Shown piece by piece: positions 42,214 to 50,757 of a DNA stretch of 64,000 nt. How positions within the stretch are numbered: position 1 is the first letter of the stretch; each line of letters begins with the position of its first letter. The notes under the pieces were generated by a model, which was not told where the DNA came from, searched no databases, and saw only the letters and a program-made list of their open reading frames with translations. The translations under genes and the position numbers were made by a program. This stretch comes from Chitinophaga cymbidii (lineage in GTDB: Bacteria; Bacteroidota; Bacteroidia; Chitinophagales; Chitinophagaceae): the NCBI RefSeq assembly GCF_007992715.1, contig NZ_BKAU01000004.1, forward strand, positions 434,001 through 498,000. Reading direction: 5' to 3'.

Positions 42214-43479
42214 ATGTTCACCAGGCGCCAGATATGGACCGCGGTCCTTGCGGCCATCACCAGCTTTTCCGCTTACACGGCTATCTTCACTTTCCGCAAA
42301 GCCTTCAATGTGGCGGCGTACGACGGCCATTCCCTTTTCGGGATGGATTACAAGGTGGTGCTGGTGATCACGCAGGTACTGGGATATATGACCAGCAAAT
42401 TTTACGGCATCCGTTTTATTTCCGAGATGAAGCGCGTGCGCAGGCATGTGCTGATATTGCTGCTGACGGGCTTCTCCTGGCTGGCATGGCTGGCGTTCGC
42501 GCTGATACCGCCGCCGTATAATTTCTGGTGCCTGTTCCTCAACGGCTTTCCGCTTGGCATGCTGTGGGGCGTGGTGTTTTCTTACGTGGAAGGCCGGCGC
42601 ACGACAGACCTGATCAGTGCAGCCCTTGCCGTTAGTTTCATCTTTGCGTCCGGACTGGCGAAAACAACGGCGCAGTGGGTGATGGATGCATGGGCTGTCA
42701 GCGAGTACTGGATGCCGTTCGTGGTGGGATGCATCTTTATGCCGGCGCTGGTGCTGTTCGTATTCCTGCTGGAAAAAATACCGCCGCCGGATGAAATGGA
42801 CGTGCAGCAGCGGATGGACCGGCAACCGATGGGGAAGGGGGACCGGCGGGCGTTGCTGAGGAGTTTTTTGCCGGGGATCTTTTCGCTGGTGGTGATCTAC
42901 ATCCTGGTGACGATCCTGCGGGAGATCCGGGACAGCTTTATGGCGGACATGTGGCGCGAATCCGGTGTGGCCTTGCAGGCCGGTGTTTTTGCAAAAACAG
43001 AAACGACTATTTCCGCGGTTATCCTGGTGCTGATCGCCGCGATGATCTGGCTGCGGAATAACTTCAAAGCTTTTATGCTGGCGCAGGGAATGATGCTGGC
43101 GGGGTTCATCATCGCGCTGGCCGCCACCATACTTTATCAGCGGATGCAATTGCAGATGTATAGCTGGATGCTGATGGTGGGTTTGGGATTATACATGGTG
43201 TACATTCCGTTCAACAGCATCCTGTTCGACCGCTTCATTGCGGCGTTCCGCTTTGCGGGGAACGTGGGGTTTCTGATATATATCGCGGATTCTTTCGGGT
43301 ACCTCGGTAGTGTGGGCGTGCTGCTGGTGAAAACAGTGTTTCACATAGAGGCGGACTGGCTGCGGTTTTACATGCAGCTGGTGATGATCGCGGGGATGGT
43401 GGGGATTTTAGGGACGCTGATCTCGATGATCTATTTTTCGCGGAAATACATCAAAGCACGAAGATCAGCAGCAACGTGA
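42214..43479 (+). CDS. DUF5690 family MFS-like membrane protein
   Basis: A 421-residue protein with about 12 TM segments. It matches the DUF5690 family of Bacteroidota: FSAYTAIFTFRKAFNVAAYDG near the start, VITQVLGYMTSKFYGI, GFPLGMLWGVVFSYVEGRR and the later VTILREIRDSFMADMW. The layout resembles a major-facilitator transporter, but the substrate is unknown. It starts 28 bases after the GHL10 terminator. Its final 29 bases overlap the 3' end of the convergent DUF1304 gene. Confidence 0.85.
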   Translation: MFTRRQIWTAVLAAITSFSAYTAIFTFRKAFNVAAYDGHSLFGMDYKVVLVITQVLGYMTSKFYGIRFISEMKRVRRHVLILLLTGFSWLAWLAFALIPPPYNFWCLFLNGFPLGMLWGVVFSYVEGRRTTDLISAALAVSFIFASGLAKTTAQWVMDAWAVSEYWMPFVVGCIFMPALVLFVFLLEKIPPPDEMDVQQRMDRQPMGKGDRRALLRSFLPGIFSLVVIYILVTILREIRDSFMADMWRESGVALQAGVFAKTETTISAVILVLIAAMIWLRNNFKAFMLAQGMMLAGFIIALAATILYQRMQLQMYSWMLMVGLGLYMVYIPFNSILFDRFIAAFRFAGNVGFLIYIADSFGYLGSVGVLLVKTVFHIEADWLRFYMQLVMIAGMVGILGTLISMIYFSRKYIKARRSAAT

Positions 43480-43813
43480 TCAATGCCGGTAACGCCTGTA
43501 CGAAGAATATTCTTTTGGATGCGGTGACAGCGCCATATATACCCGCCACCGCCACACAGCTCAAAAAGAAAATGGCCACATGCCGTTGCCAGGCTACGTC
43601 TTCAATCCAGAGGCACCAGAACAGGCCGGCGGCGAGAAAGCCGTTGTACAGGCCCTGGTTGGCGGCCAGCGTTTTAGTCGGTTCGAATAATTCTTTGGGT
43701 ATTTGTTTGAATATCTTTGGCGCGCGGGTGGTCCATGCGAACATTTCGAGGTAGAGGATGTAGAGGTGGAGAAAGCAGATGAAGCAGATGAGGACAAGGA
43801 TGATGATAGCCAT
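43451..43813 (-). CDS. DUF1304 family membrane protein
   Basis: A 120-residue protein with four TM segments. The family signature is EMFAWTTRAPKIF near residue 23-35 and LAANQGLYNGFLAAGLFW near 50-67; VAVAGIYGAVTASKRIFFVQ and a last TM complete it. Function of the family is unknown. Its coding end overlaps the opposing DUF5690 gene by 29 bases. It lies 77 bases past the terminator of the operon that begins with susC, on the same strand, and has its own TATATTTA box. Confidence 0.87.
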   Translation of the reverse strand: MAIIILVLICFICFLHLYILYLEMFAWTTRAPKIFKQIPKELFEPTKTLAANQGLYNGFLAAGLFWCLWIEDVAWQRHVAIFFLSCVAVAGIYGAVTASKRIFFVQALPALITLLLIFVL

Positions 43814-43894
43814 AGGAGTATTTTATTGGATAAATATAGCGGATTTTGGTCACAAGGGATCAAGGCTGTACAGGAAAACCTTTAAAGACGTAAA

Positions 43895-43933
43895 AAGGCT
43901 GCCGCACCATACAAATGTTGATGCAGCAGTCTT
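43895..43933 (-). terminator. terminator of the eight-gene catabolic operon
   Basis: A 15-bp stem (43895-43909 with 43919-43933; one mismatch, two G-T) around a 9-base loop. On the minus strand it is followed by five T residues (43892-43896). It lies 22 bases past the stop of the glycerophosphodiesterase gene and marks the end of the transcript that starts with susC. Confidence 0.85.
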
Positions 43934-43955
43934 TCGGAAATAACTATCAATATCT

Positions 43956-44897
43956 TCAGATCGTTTTCTTCCCGAAGAATTTCTTCTTCTTACTTTTCGC
44001 CGGCAGCAGGGGTTTGATGGCATCCGCGGCTTCAATGGAGCGGTCCGCTTCTATCAGGCTGGCGCCATCGCGGATGATCGCGCGGTAAGCGTTGGCGCGC
44101 TCTTCGGCGGAAGCCAGCTTGTCGTACGTGGGAGCAGTGGAGATCATGCACATCACGCCGCGCTTGTTGAGGTTCGCGTACAGCGGCTTCAGCTCGGGCT
44201 TGTTATCGGGACCAACGTACGCCATGATATGCGTCCACGGAATGCCGAGGGCTTCGTATTCTTCGAGGGCTTTTTGTGTTTTTACGAAGGCTTCAAATAC
44301 GATCTCCCTGTTCCGGTCGTGATACCATTTTGCTTCTTTGGCGGAGTGCACGGTGACCATCACATTCGCTTCCGCGTTGTGTTTGGCGATGATGGCGGCG
44401 GTCATTTCAAAGGGTACGTCCTTTTTATCCAGTATCAGCACCGTTTTGCCCTTGCTCCAGATGATCGCTTCCTCGAGCGTGGGGATGCGGAATTTAGTAA
44501 CATTGCCTTCCACATCTTTCAGGTAAAGCTGTTTCAACTCCGCCAGCGTGTAGTCGCCTACTTTACCGGTACCGGTGGTGGTGCGGTTGAGGGTGGCGTC
44601 GTGCATCAGTACGATGACGCTGTCTTTTGTGAGGCGCGGGTCGATCTCGAAAGTGGCGGGTGTGTGGCGGAGGGTGTTCTCGAACGCTTCGATGCTGTTC
44701 TCGGGGAAACCTACATTCACCCCGCCGCGGTGGCCGCTGATAAAGGGCACGTCCTTGCCGGTATATTTAAAGAAGGCGCGGAGGTCTTTGGCCGTTTTGA
44801 TGTTCAGCACATTGATGGTATTGGATTGTGCGTACATCGTACCGCTCATGGCGATGGCGATGCCGCAGGCTGCTAACTTTTTATACCATGCGATCAT
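43956..44897 (-). CDS. exported glycerophosphodiester phosphodiesterase
   Basis: Hydrolyses a phosphodiester such as glycerophospho-alcohols to glycerol phosphate and an alcohol. A signal peptide is present (MIAWYKKLAACGIAIAMSGTMYAQ), so it acts in the periplasm or beyond. GDPD motifs are intact: HR at 56-57 (SGHRGG), EN at 66-67 (PENSIEAFE), EID at 84-86 and HD at 99-100 (LMHDATLNRTT). The protein ends in a very basic KSKKKKFFGKKTI tail. It is the last gene of the operon, 4 bases after the histidine phosphatase gene. Confidence 0.93.
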   Translation of the reverse strand: MIAWYKKLAACGIAIAMSGTMYAQSNTINVLNIKTAKDLRAFFKYTGKDVPFISGHRGGVNVGFPENSIEAFENTLRHTPATFEIDPRLTKDSVIVLMHDATLNRTTTGTGKVGDYTLAELKQLYLKDVEGNVTKFRIPTLEEAIIWSKGKTVLILDKKDVPFEMTAAIIAKHNAEANVMVTVHSAKEAKWYHDRNREIVFEAFVKTQKALEEYEALGIPWTHIMAYVGPDNKPELKPLYANLNKRGVMCMISTAPTYDKLASAEERANAYRAIIRDGASLIEADRSIEAADAIKPLLPAKSKKKKFFGKKTI

Positions 44898-44901
44898 ATT
44901 C

Positions 44902-45504
44902 TCAGAATTTTGAATTAAGGTGTTCTAATGTGAAGGAGCCGTCGGATGAGAGTTTGAACATGGTGATGGAGGCGTTGTCCTGTACCAGCATGCGGTAGTT
45001 TTTCAAAGGCATGCCGAGCTTGTAAGCGAGGTACAGGCGGTTCACGCCGTTGTGGGCGGCTACGAGAATGTTGCCGGACGGGTGTTGCTGCACCAGCTCC
45101 CGGAAAAAATCATCTACACGGGTAACGATCTCCATGCCCGTTTCGCCGGTGCCACCTGCGCGGTGAATGGCGGGATCATCCATCCAGTTGGTCCACAGCG
45201 AAGGGTTTTCCGCGATAAACTCCTCTTTCGTTTTCTTTTCCCAATCCCCGAAGTCCGCTTCTATCAGGCGCTGGTCTTTTTTTACGTCCACGCCGGAGGC
45301 GATGGCGGCGGTCATGAAAGCACGCTCTAACGGCGAGGAGTACACGCCGTCGAACGTAAATCCTTTCAGCTGATCGCGCACCAGTTCCGCCTGCTGTATG
45401 CCCCTGGCGGTGAGGGAGATGTCCGACCGGCCACAGTAGCGGTTGTTGTCTGCATTCCAGGCAGTTTGTCCATGCCGTAACAGAAAAATATTAAGCGTAT
45501 TCAT
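44902..45504 (-). CDS. histidine phosphatase family protein
   Basis: Cytoplasmic phosphatase of the PhoE/CobC branch. The catalytic RHG is at 10-12 (LLRHGQTAWN), Arg61 in SSPLERA, Glu82 in IEADFGDWE and His151 in AAHNGVN, so all four phosphate-pocket residues are present. No signal peptide. Length 200 aa is normal. It lies between the second FGGY kinase (17 bases) and the GDPD gene (4 bases), suggesting it removes phosphate from a sugar or polyol phosphate of the same pathway. It might also act as a general phosphatase. Confidence 0.92.
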   Translation of the reverse strand: MNTLNIFLLRHGQTAWNADNNRYCGRSDISLTARGIQQAELVRDQLKGFTFDGVYSSPLERAFMTAAIASGVDVKKDQRLIEADFGDWEKKTKEEFIAENPSLWTNWMDDPAIHRAGGTGETGMEIVTRVDDFFRELVQQHPSGNILVAAHNGVNRLYLAYKLGMPLKNYRMLVQDNASITMFKLSSDGSFTLEHLNSKF

Positions 45505-45521
45505 CCGTTGATAATTATCGT

Positions 45522-46982
45522 TTAGCGGTCAGATGGAACGCCCGGTGTATAAAAACGTTGGGTGGGCGTTTCATAGCCTGAAATGTATCCTTTTTCTTTG
45601 AGTGTCTGTATGAATTTTATGTAATTATTCTCGTACACGGCCATAATGGCGGGCGCGGGCCTTACTTCCCGTTCTATTTGCGTCATGGCAGCGGCGGCTT
45701 CCATGATGGAAGAGAAGCGCGTTTTGGATGCGGCCAGGATGGCGGCTCCTGTGGCGCCGGTGACATGCTTCATTTTGTACAGCGGCAGATTCAGCACATT
45801 GCTGCGGATGCCGAGCCATACCGGGCTGTTGCTGGCGCCGCCCGCGGTGAACACGGCCTTTACCTTTTCGCCGGAGAGCTGCTCGATGACCTCGTAGGCA
45901 TATCTTTCGATATAGGCCACGCCTTCCATGCCGGCGGCGAAGCGCGCCGCGGTGGAAAGTCCTTCCTCTTCAAACCCCCTTGCCTGCGGCGCGATGAACG
46001 GGAAGCGCTCCCCCTGCTGCATCAGCGGCCAGGAAAGGTGCTGCGTGGGAATGAGGGCGGCGGCGGCTTCGTTGAGCGAAGCAAGATCTTCATTGAAATT
46101 TTTGGTTACCCAGTCCGCGCCGGTGTTGCTGGCGCCACCGGGCATCCAGTATCCTTCCGGGTGACGGTGGCTATATAGCCGGCCTTCCGGGTCTCTGATC
46201 ACTTTGGTGGTAACGCCTTTTACCACGAGCGTGGTGCCGATGGTGGTGTTCCAGTCACCGGGGTTCACCGCGCCGGAGGCGATCTGCGAAGCGCATCCAT
46301 CCGTCATTCCCGCTACCACGATCACATCATTGCCTAAGTCCGGAACGTCTTTCACGTGGCCGACTGGTGTACCGGAGGGCACTACCTCCTGCAGCCATTC
46401 CTTTTTAAATGGAAGATGTTCCCATATGTATGCCGGCCAGTGCTGCTGCTCTACGTCGTAGCCGGATTTCAGCACATTGGTGAAATCCGTTACATCGAAG
46501 CGGCCGCATAATTTTCCGATGATGAAGTCGGCGGCGTGGATGAACTTGTAGAGCTGCGCGGTCTTTTCCGGATAATTGTTGATGAACCAAAGCATCTTGG
46601 GCAGGCCGCTGCTGGTATTGAAGGCCGTATAGCCGTGATCGTGATATTTCACCGCTGCGGCCTTGCAGGTATCGCCTTCGGCTTTCTGCCTGCCGTCGCT
46701 GTACATGATGGCGTTGTGCAGCGGTTGGAGGTCTTTGCCGAGGGGGATGATGGTGCCGGAGGTGGAGGTGACCGAAACGGCTTTTACGGCCGAGAGGTCG
46801 CATTCCGCGGCGAGCTGCTGCAGGGAGCGGAGGCAGGCGTCCCACCAGGTGGCGGGGGATTGCTCTTCGCGGGAAAGGGAGAACTGTTCCTCACGGCTGC
46901 CGAGCAGGTTGCCTTTGTCGTCCATCAGCACTACGCGCGCGCCTTGCGTACCTACGTCTATCCCTATAAAATGATGTTGCAT
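45522..46982 (-). CDS. FGGY-family carbohydrate kinase (xylulokinase-like)
   Basis: Sugar or polyol kinase of the two-domain FGGY fold. The N-terminal ATPase domain opens FIGIDVGTQGARVVLMDD; GGASNTGADWV, GMEGVAYIERYAYE and TAGGASNSPVWLGI mark the C-terminal FGGY_C domain. I chose the ATG at 46982 because it places the phosphate-binding loop at the N-terminus; a longer frame from 47033 adds 17 residues that run back into the upstream gene. Length 486 aa is normal. The stop of the first kinase lies 11 bases upstream. Confidence 0.92.
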   Translation of the reverse strand: MQHHFIGIDVGTQGARVVLMDDKGNLLGSREEQFSLSREEQSPATWWDACLRSLQQLAAECDLSAVKAVSVTSTSGTIIPLGKDLQPLHNAIMYSDGRQKAEGDTCKAAAVKYHDHGYTAFNTSSGLPKMLWFINNYPEKTAQLYKFIHAADFIIGKLCGRFDVTDFTNVLKSGYDVEQQHWPAYIWEHLPFKKEWLQEVVPSGTPVGHVKDVPDLGNDVIVVAGMTDGCASQIASGAVNPGDWNTTIGTTLVVKGVTTKVIRDPEGRLYSHRHPEGYWMPGGASNTGADWVTKNFNEDLASLNEAAAALIPTQHLSWPLMQQGERFPFIAPQARGFEEEGLSTAARFAAGMEGVAYIERYAYEVIEQLSGEKVKAVFTAGGASNSPVWLGIRSNVLNLPLYKMKHVTGATGAAILAASKTRFSSIMEAAAAMTQIEREVRPAPAIMAVYENNYIKFIQTLKEKGYISGYETPTQRFYTPGVPSDR

Positions 46983-46993
46983 AATTGTTCTTG

Positions 46994-48439
46994 CTAATTC
47001 ATATTCCTGAAATACCCGCGCGTTTTTTCCCATTCAGCGTACAGCGCGGCGTAATGCTCCTGTTCCTGCGGGTGCACCACTTCAATGCTGTCGTTCATGG
47101 TTACGTTCAGCTGCAGCGCCTGGTTGCAGATCAGCGCGCCGCCGATGGCGGAGGACTGCTGGAACGCATGACGCATCTGCACTTTCTTGCCGGTGAGATT
47201 GGCGATCAGCTGCCGCAGCACCTTGCTCTGCAATCCGCCGCCGCATCCCCAGATATAATCCGGCCGGTGGCCGTCCACTTCCGCCAGGATGCGGTAGTTC
47301 TTCACGATGGAGCAGGCGATGTCGAAGATCGTGGCCCATACGAAGGAGCCGCGGGTGAGCAGGTGGGATACCGGCGCAGGGAAGATGAAGCCGCCGCGGG
47401 TGAGGGATACCTCCTCGTCCGCCAACAGGGAGCCAAGGGAGGCCATGCAGAACGTATGCTTGTTCTCCTGCAGCTCTTTTTCGATCACGTCATATCCTTC
47501 ATTCGGATAAAAAATCTCTTTCAAACGCTGATAATTCAACCCGGTAACACCGGCATTCGCTTCAAACACAAACCGGTCCGGCTCAATATCCCGGCTCGTC
47601 CACGTCCGTTCTTCATCATCCAGTTTATACGTTCCTGTTAGTTTCACGATCGGGGTGGTGGTGCCGGATACGATCACCATATCGTCCACAGCGGGACGGG
47701 TACTCTTGATGGCGAGTTGTGTATCGCCGCCGCCTACAACCACTTTTACATCTTTATTCAGACCGAGCGATTGCGCTACATCCGGCAGCACGTCGCCTAA
47801 TACGGTAGCGGATTCCGCAATAGCGGGCAGCAGATCCATGCTTAACCCGAAGACTTCACAGAGTTCTTTCGACCATTGCTTTTGCGCCACGTCGTAAAGC
47901 AATGTTTCGGATGCCTGTGAGTGCTCGTACTTCGCCACGCCGCTCATTTTATATTCGATCCAGTTACTGATGCTCAGGAAGGTGTGCAGCTCTTCCCATA
48001 CGGCCGGTTTCCGCTCGCGGATGCCTACCAGCTTCATGGCGGAGAAAAGGGAAGTAGGGTAGCGGCCGGTCAGTTGATAAACACGGCTTTTGTCCCGCAT
48101 GATGCCTTCCCATTCGCGTCCGCGGTGGTCGATGTTGGGCAGGCCGATAAGAGAAGCACCGTCTTTCCCTATCAGCACGATCCCTTCGCGCTGGCTGGTG
48201 GCGGTAACGGCTTTCACGGAAGCGGCGGGAACAGTGGCGAGCACCGTTTTCGCCAGCCGCTGCACCTGTTCCCACAGTTGCGCGGGATCAAAGTACAGCG
48301 CATCCGGGTAATCGTTGTCCTTGACATATACAATATCTTCCCTGGCCACGCCCAGTACTTGTCCGTTTTGCGCGGCAGCGGCCACGCGCACGTTGCCGGT
48401 ACCGATGTCTACAATAATATATGAATCCTGCATCGTCAT
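46994..48439 (-). CDS. FGGY-family carbohydrate kinase (LsrK-like)
   Basis: Second FGGY kinase, of a different subfamily. YIIVDIGTGNVRVAA is the N-terminal ATPase loop. The middle segments ATSQREGIVL and VVVGGGDTQLA closely resemble those of LsrK, the kinase that phosphorylates autoinducer-2, as I remember it; GTTTPIVKLTG and GCGGGLQSKVL complete the C-terminal domain. Length 481 aa. Its start overlaps the dehydrogenase stop as ATGA, so they are translationally coupled. Substrate is open: a linear or furanosyl polyol is as likely as AI-2 itself. Confidence 0.9.
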   Translation of the reverse strand: MTMQDSYIIVDIGTGNVRVAAAAQNGQVLGVAREDIVYVKDNDYPDALYFDPAQLWEQVQRLAKTVLATVPAASVKAVTATSQREGIVLIGKDGASLIGLPNIDHRGREWEGIMRDKSRVYQLTGRYPTSLFSAMKLVGIRERKPAVWEELHTFLSISNWIEYKMSGVAKYEHSQASETLLYDVAQKQWSKELCEVFGLSMDLLPAIAESATVLGDVLPDVAQSLGLNKDVKVVVGGGDTQLAIKSTRPAVDDMVIVSGTTTPIVKLTGTYKLDDEERTWTSRDIEPDRFVFEANAGVTGLNYQRLKEIFYPNEGYDVIEKELQENKHTFCMASLGSLLADEEVSLTRGGFIFPAPVSHLLTRGSFVWATIFDIACSIVKNYRILAEVDGHRPDYIWGCGGGLQSKVLRQLIANLTGKKVQMRHAFQQSSAIGGALICNQALQLNVTMNDSIEVVHPQEQEHYAALYAEWEKTRGYFRNMN

Positions 48440-49440
48440 TGAATATGGGCTTTAAGTATAGCTTTGTTGGACAGCTCCGCGATCTGCCGGTTTCCCCGGG
48501 CGAACCACTCCTGCAGCGCCCTGTTCATGATCTCTACGTGATGATCTTCCACTTCGAAGGTGGCGCCGGCGATGTGCGGTGTGGCGATCACGTTCGGATG
48601 GTCGATGATGCGGTAGTCCAGCTCGTCCGGCGGCTCGTTGTCGAACACGTCCAGCACGGCGCCGCGGATAGCCTGCGATTCCAGCACTTCCAGCAGGTCT
48701 TCACGCTGCACCACTACCGCGCGGGCGGTATTGACAAAGATGGCATCTTTTTTCATCCGTTTCAACAGGCTGCTGTTGATCATCCCTTTTGTTTCCGGTG
48801 TAACGGGCAGGTGAATGGATACGATGTCGCTGCTGCTAAAGATTTCCTCGATGCTGGTTTTGCGGTAAGCCTTGTCGTATTCCGTCACGTACGGATCAAA
48901 GAACTGGATATTGCAGGGATAGTTGCGCACCAGCTTTGCGATCAGCTGGCCGATGGCGCCGAATCCCACCATGCCGATGGTCCTTCCCGCCAGCTCGTTG
49001 CCTTTGAACGCGAGGTACGAATCATGTGCGCCGGCCTGCCAGTTGCGTCCTTTGAGCCAGTCGATGCCCGGGATCGTTTTACGCAGCAGCAGGATCACGT
49101 TGGAGATGAACATTTCCGCAACGGCCTGCGCGTTCCGCGCGGGCGTGAAGAATACGGGTATGCCCAGTTCCGTTGCCGTAGCCACGGCTACGTTGGAGGG
49201 GGTGCCACGGCAAACGCCGATGAATTGCAAATGCGGGTTGGCCTGGATAACGGCGGCCGTCACATGGTCGTGCTCGGTGATCAGCGCCTCCGCTTTGGAG
49301 GACGCGAGCAGTTCGAGCAGCTCTGCTTCGTTATACGCTCTTCCATGGGGTTTCCAGGGCTTGTAAACAATTTCGCCGAATTGCTTTTCCAGTTCTTCTA
49401 ACCCTTTTTCATGGTAGGGTGCTGTAATCAATATTCTCAT
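48436..49440 (-). CDS. D-isomer-specific 2-hydroxyacid dehydrogenase
   Basis: NAD(P)-dependent dehydrogenase of the SerA/GhrB fold, 334 residues. The catalytic trio is visible: Arg in NTARAVVV, Glu in DVFDNEPPDE and His in PHIAG. The cofactor loop is VGFGAIGQLIA. The N-terminus (ILITAPYHEKGLEELEKQFG) is the split substrate domain. It usually interconverts 2-hydroxy and 2-oxo acids, not polyols, so its place in an operon with a polyol permease is notable. It overlaps the downstream kinase by 4 bases. Confidence 0.93.
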   Translation of the reverse strand: MRILITAPYHEKGLEELEKQFGEIVYKPWKPHGRAYNEAELLELLASSKAEALITEHDHVTAAVIQANPHLQFIGVCRGTPSNVAVATATELGIPVFFTPARNAQAVAEMFISNVILLLRKTIPGIDWLKGRNWQAGAHDSYLAFKGNELAGRTIGMVGFGAIGQLIAKLVRNYPCNIQFFDPYVTEYDKAYRKTSIEEIFSSSDIVSIHLPVTPETKGMINSSLLKRMKKDAIFVNTARAVVVQREDLLEVLESQAIRGAVLDVFDNEPPDELDYRIIDHPNVIATPHIAGATFEVEDHHVEIMNRALQEWFARGNRQIAELSNKAILKAHIQ

Positions 49441-49454
49441 GCTGTAATAATTTG

Positions 49455-50729
49455 CTATACCGTTTGCAGTGTTTCCGCCTGGTTGTTGTGATGATGCAGG
49501 GTCTTTGCATTATCGGGCAGGGTAATGAAGCGCGTCAGCACTGCGCTGATCACGTAGAGGACGGCGAGTATCCATATCACACCGGCTTCGCCCACGCTGC
49601 CGATGAAAAGCCCTACGATGGCGGGCCCTACGAATACCGGCAGGCCGGCGCCGAGGTTGAGGATCGCCATGGCGGCTCCTTTATCTTTCTTTACAAGTGA
49701 CGGCACGAGGGCGGACAAAGGCACATATCCGGCGAGGAACGCGCCCCAGAGCACGCCGGCGGCCATCACCATCCAGAAGCTGCCTTCCCATATCTGCGGC
49801 GCGTAGTAGAACAGCAGGGTGCTCACCGCGCAACCCACGCCGCCGAACCACATCACCGTATTGCGCCATCCGAAGCGGTCGCCCACAAACCCGAAGATCA
49901 GGTTGAAGATGATGTTGGCGGTAAAGATGGTGCCCCAGATCTGCAGCCACTGCGTGGTATCAAAGCCATGCCGCGCCATGTACATGGGCAGGAACACCGG
50001 GAAGGCGAACTGCGCGGTGGTATTGATGATGCGCACAATTCCGCCCAGCAATACCTTCGGCTCTTCCTTCACGATGGTCAGCCCTTTCATCAGCTCTTTC
50101 GCCTGTGAGCCGGACGTAGTGCTTTTCTTCGTTTGCGGCCGGTTGATGATCAGCGCGAAAAGCGCGCCCAGCAAGGCCCAGAACAGCGAAGTCCATAATG
50201 TGTTCAGATGCCCGAATTTTATAATGGCCCAGCTGGAATAGTAAGCGCCGAGTACATTCAATCCTCCTGTAAACACGAACCAGAACCAGCCTACGGCCCG
50301 GCCCAGCTGTTTCTGCGGGCTCACGTACGCGATCCACACCAGGAAGGAATAAGCAAAAAGCGGGTATCCGAAACCCCGTAATGCATACGTCAGCAGCATT
50401 ACGGGGTAGTTCAGTTCCGGCATGCCATATCCAACAAAGCCCACCGTTCCGAGAATGTAAAGCACCAGCCCCATGAACATCGTGCGTTTGATGCCGTATC
50501 CTTCCGCCAGTACGCCCGAGAACCAGGCGGAAATGGCGATCGTAATACCGTATACGGTGAACAGGGTGGCGGACTGCTGTACGGTCATCCCGTGGTCCAC
50601 CAGGTAAGGGCTGAGCCATCCCTGTTCAATACCATCGCCCATCATGAAGATCATGATGCCGATATAGCCCCACAGCAACTGCCGTGGAATGCCTGCTTTG
50701 TCAAATAGTGTTTCTTTGTTGGTTGACAT
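49455..50729 (-). CDS. MFS polyol permease (RbtT/DalT/CsbX family)
   Basis: Inner-membrane transporter of 424 residues with 12 TM segments. The N-terminus is the signature of the polyol permease family: GIPRQLLWGYIGIMIFMMGD followed by GIEQGWLSPYLVDHG. RGFGYPLFAYSFLVWIAY, GWRNTVMWFGGVG and AGYVPLSALVPSL also match remembered CsbX sequence closely. Characterised relatives import ribitol or D-arabinitol. It lies 28 bases after susD and 14 bases before the dehydrogenase, so it is the inner-membrane step of the operon. Exact substrate not determinable. Confidence 0.9.
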   Translation of the reverse strand: MSTNKETLFDKAGIPRQLLWGYIGIMIFMMGDGIEQGWLSPYLVDHGMTVQQSATLFTVYGITIAISAWFSGVLAEGYGIKRTMFMGLVLYILGTVGFVGYGMPELNYPVMLLTYALRGFGYPLFAYSFLVWIAYVSPQKQLGRAVGWFWFVFTGGLNVLGAYYSSWAIIKFGHLNTLWTSLFWALLGALFALIINRPQTKKSTTSGSQAKELMKGLTIVKEEPKVLLGGIVRIINTTAQFAFPVFLPMYMARHGFDTTQWLQIWGTIFTANIIFNLIFGFVGDRFGWRNTVMWFGGVGCAVSTLLFYYAPQIWEGSFWMVMAAGVLWGAFLAGYVPLSALVPSLVKKDKGAAMAILNLGAGLPVFVGPAIVGLFIGSVGEAGVIWILAVLYVISAVLTRFITLPDNAKTLHHHNNQAETLQTV

Positions 50730-50757
50730 GCTGTATCAGTTTTTATTTTACGTGTTA

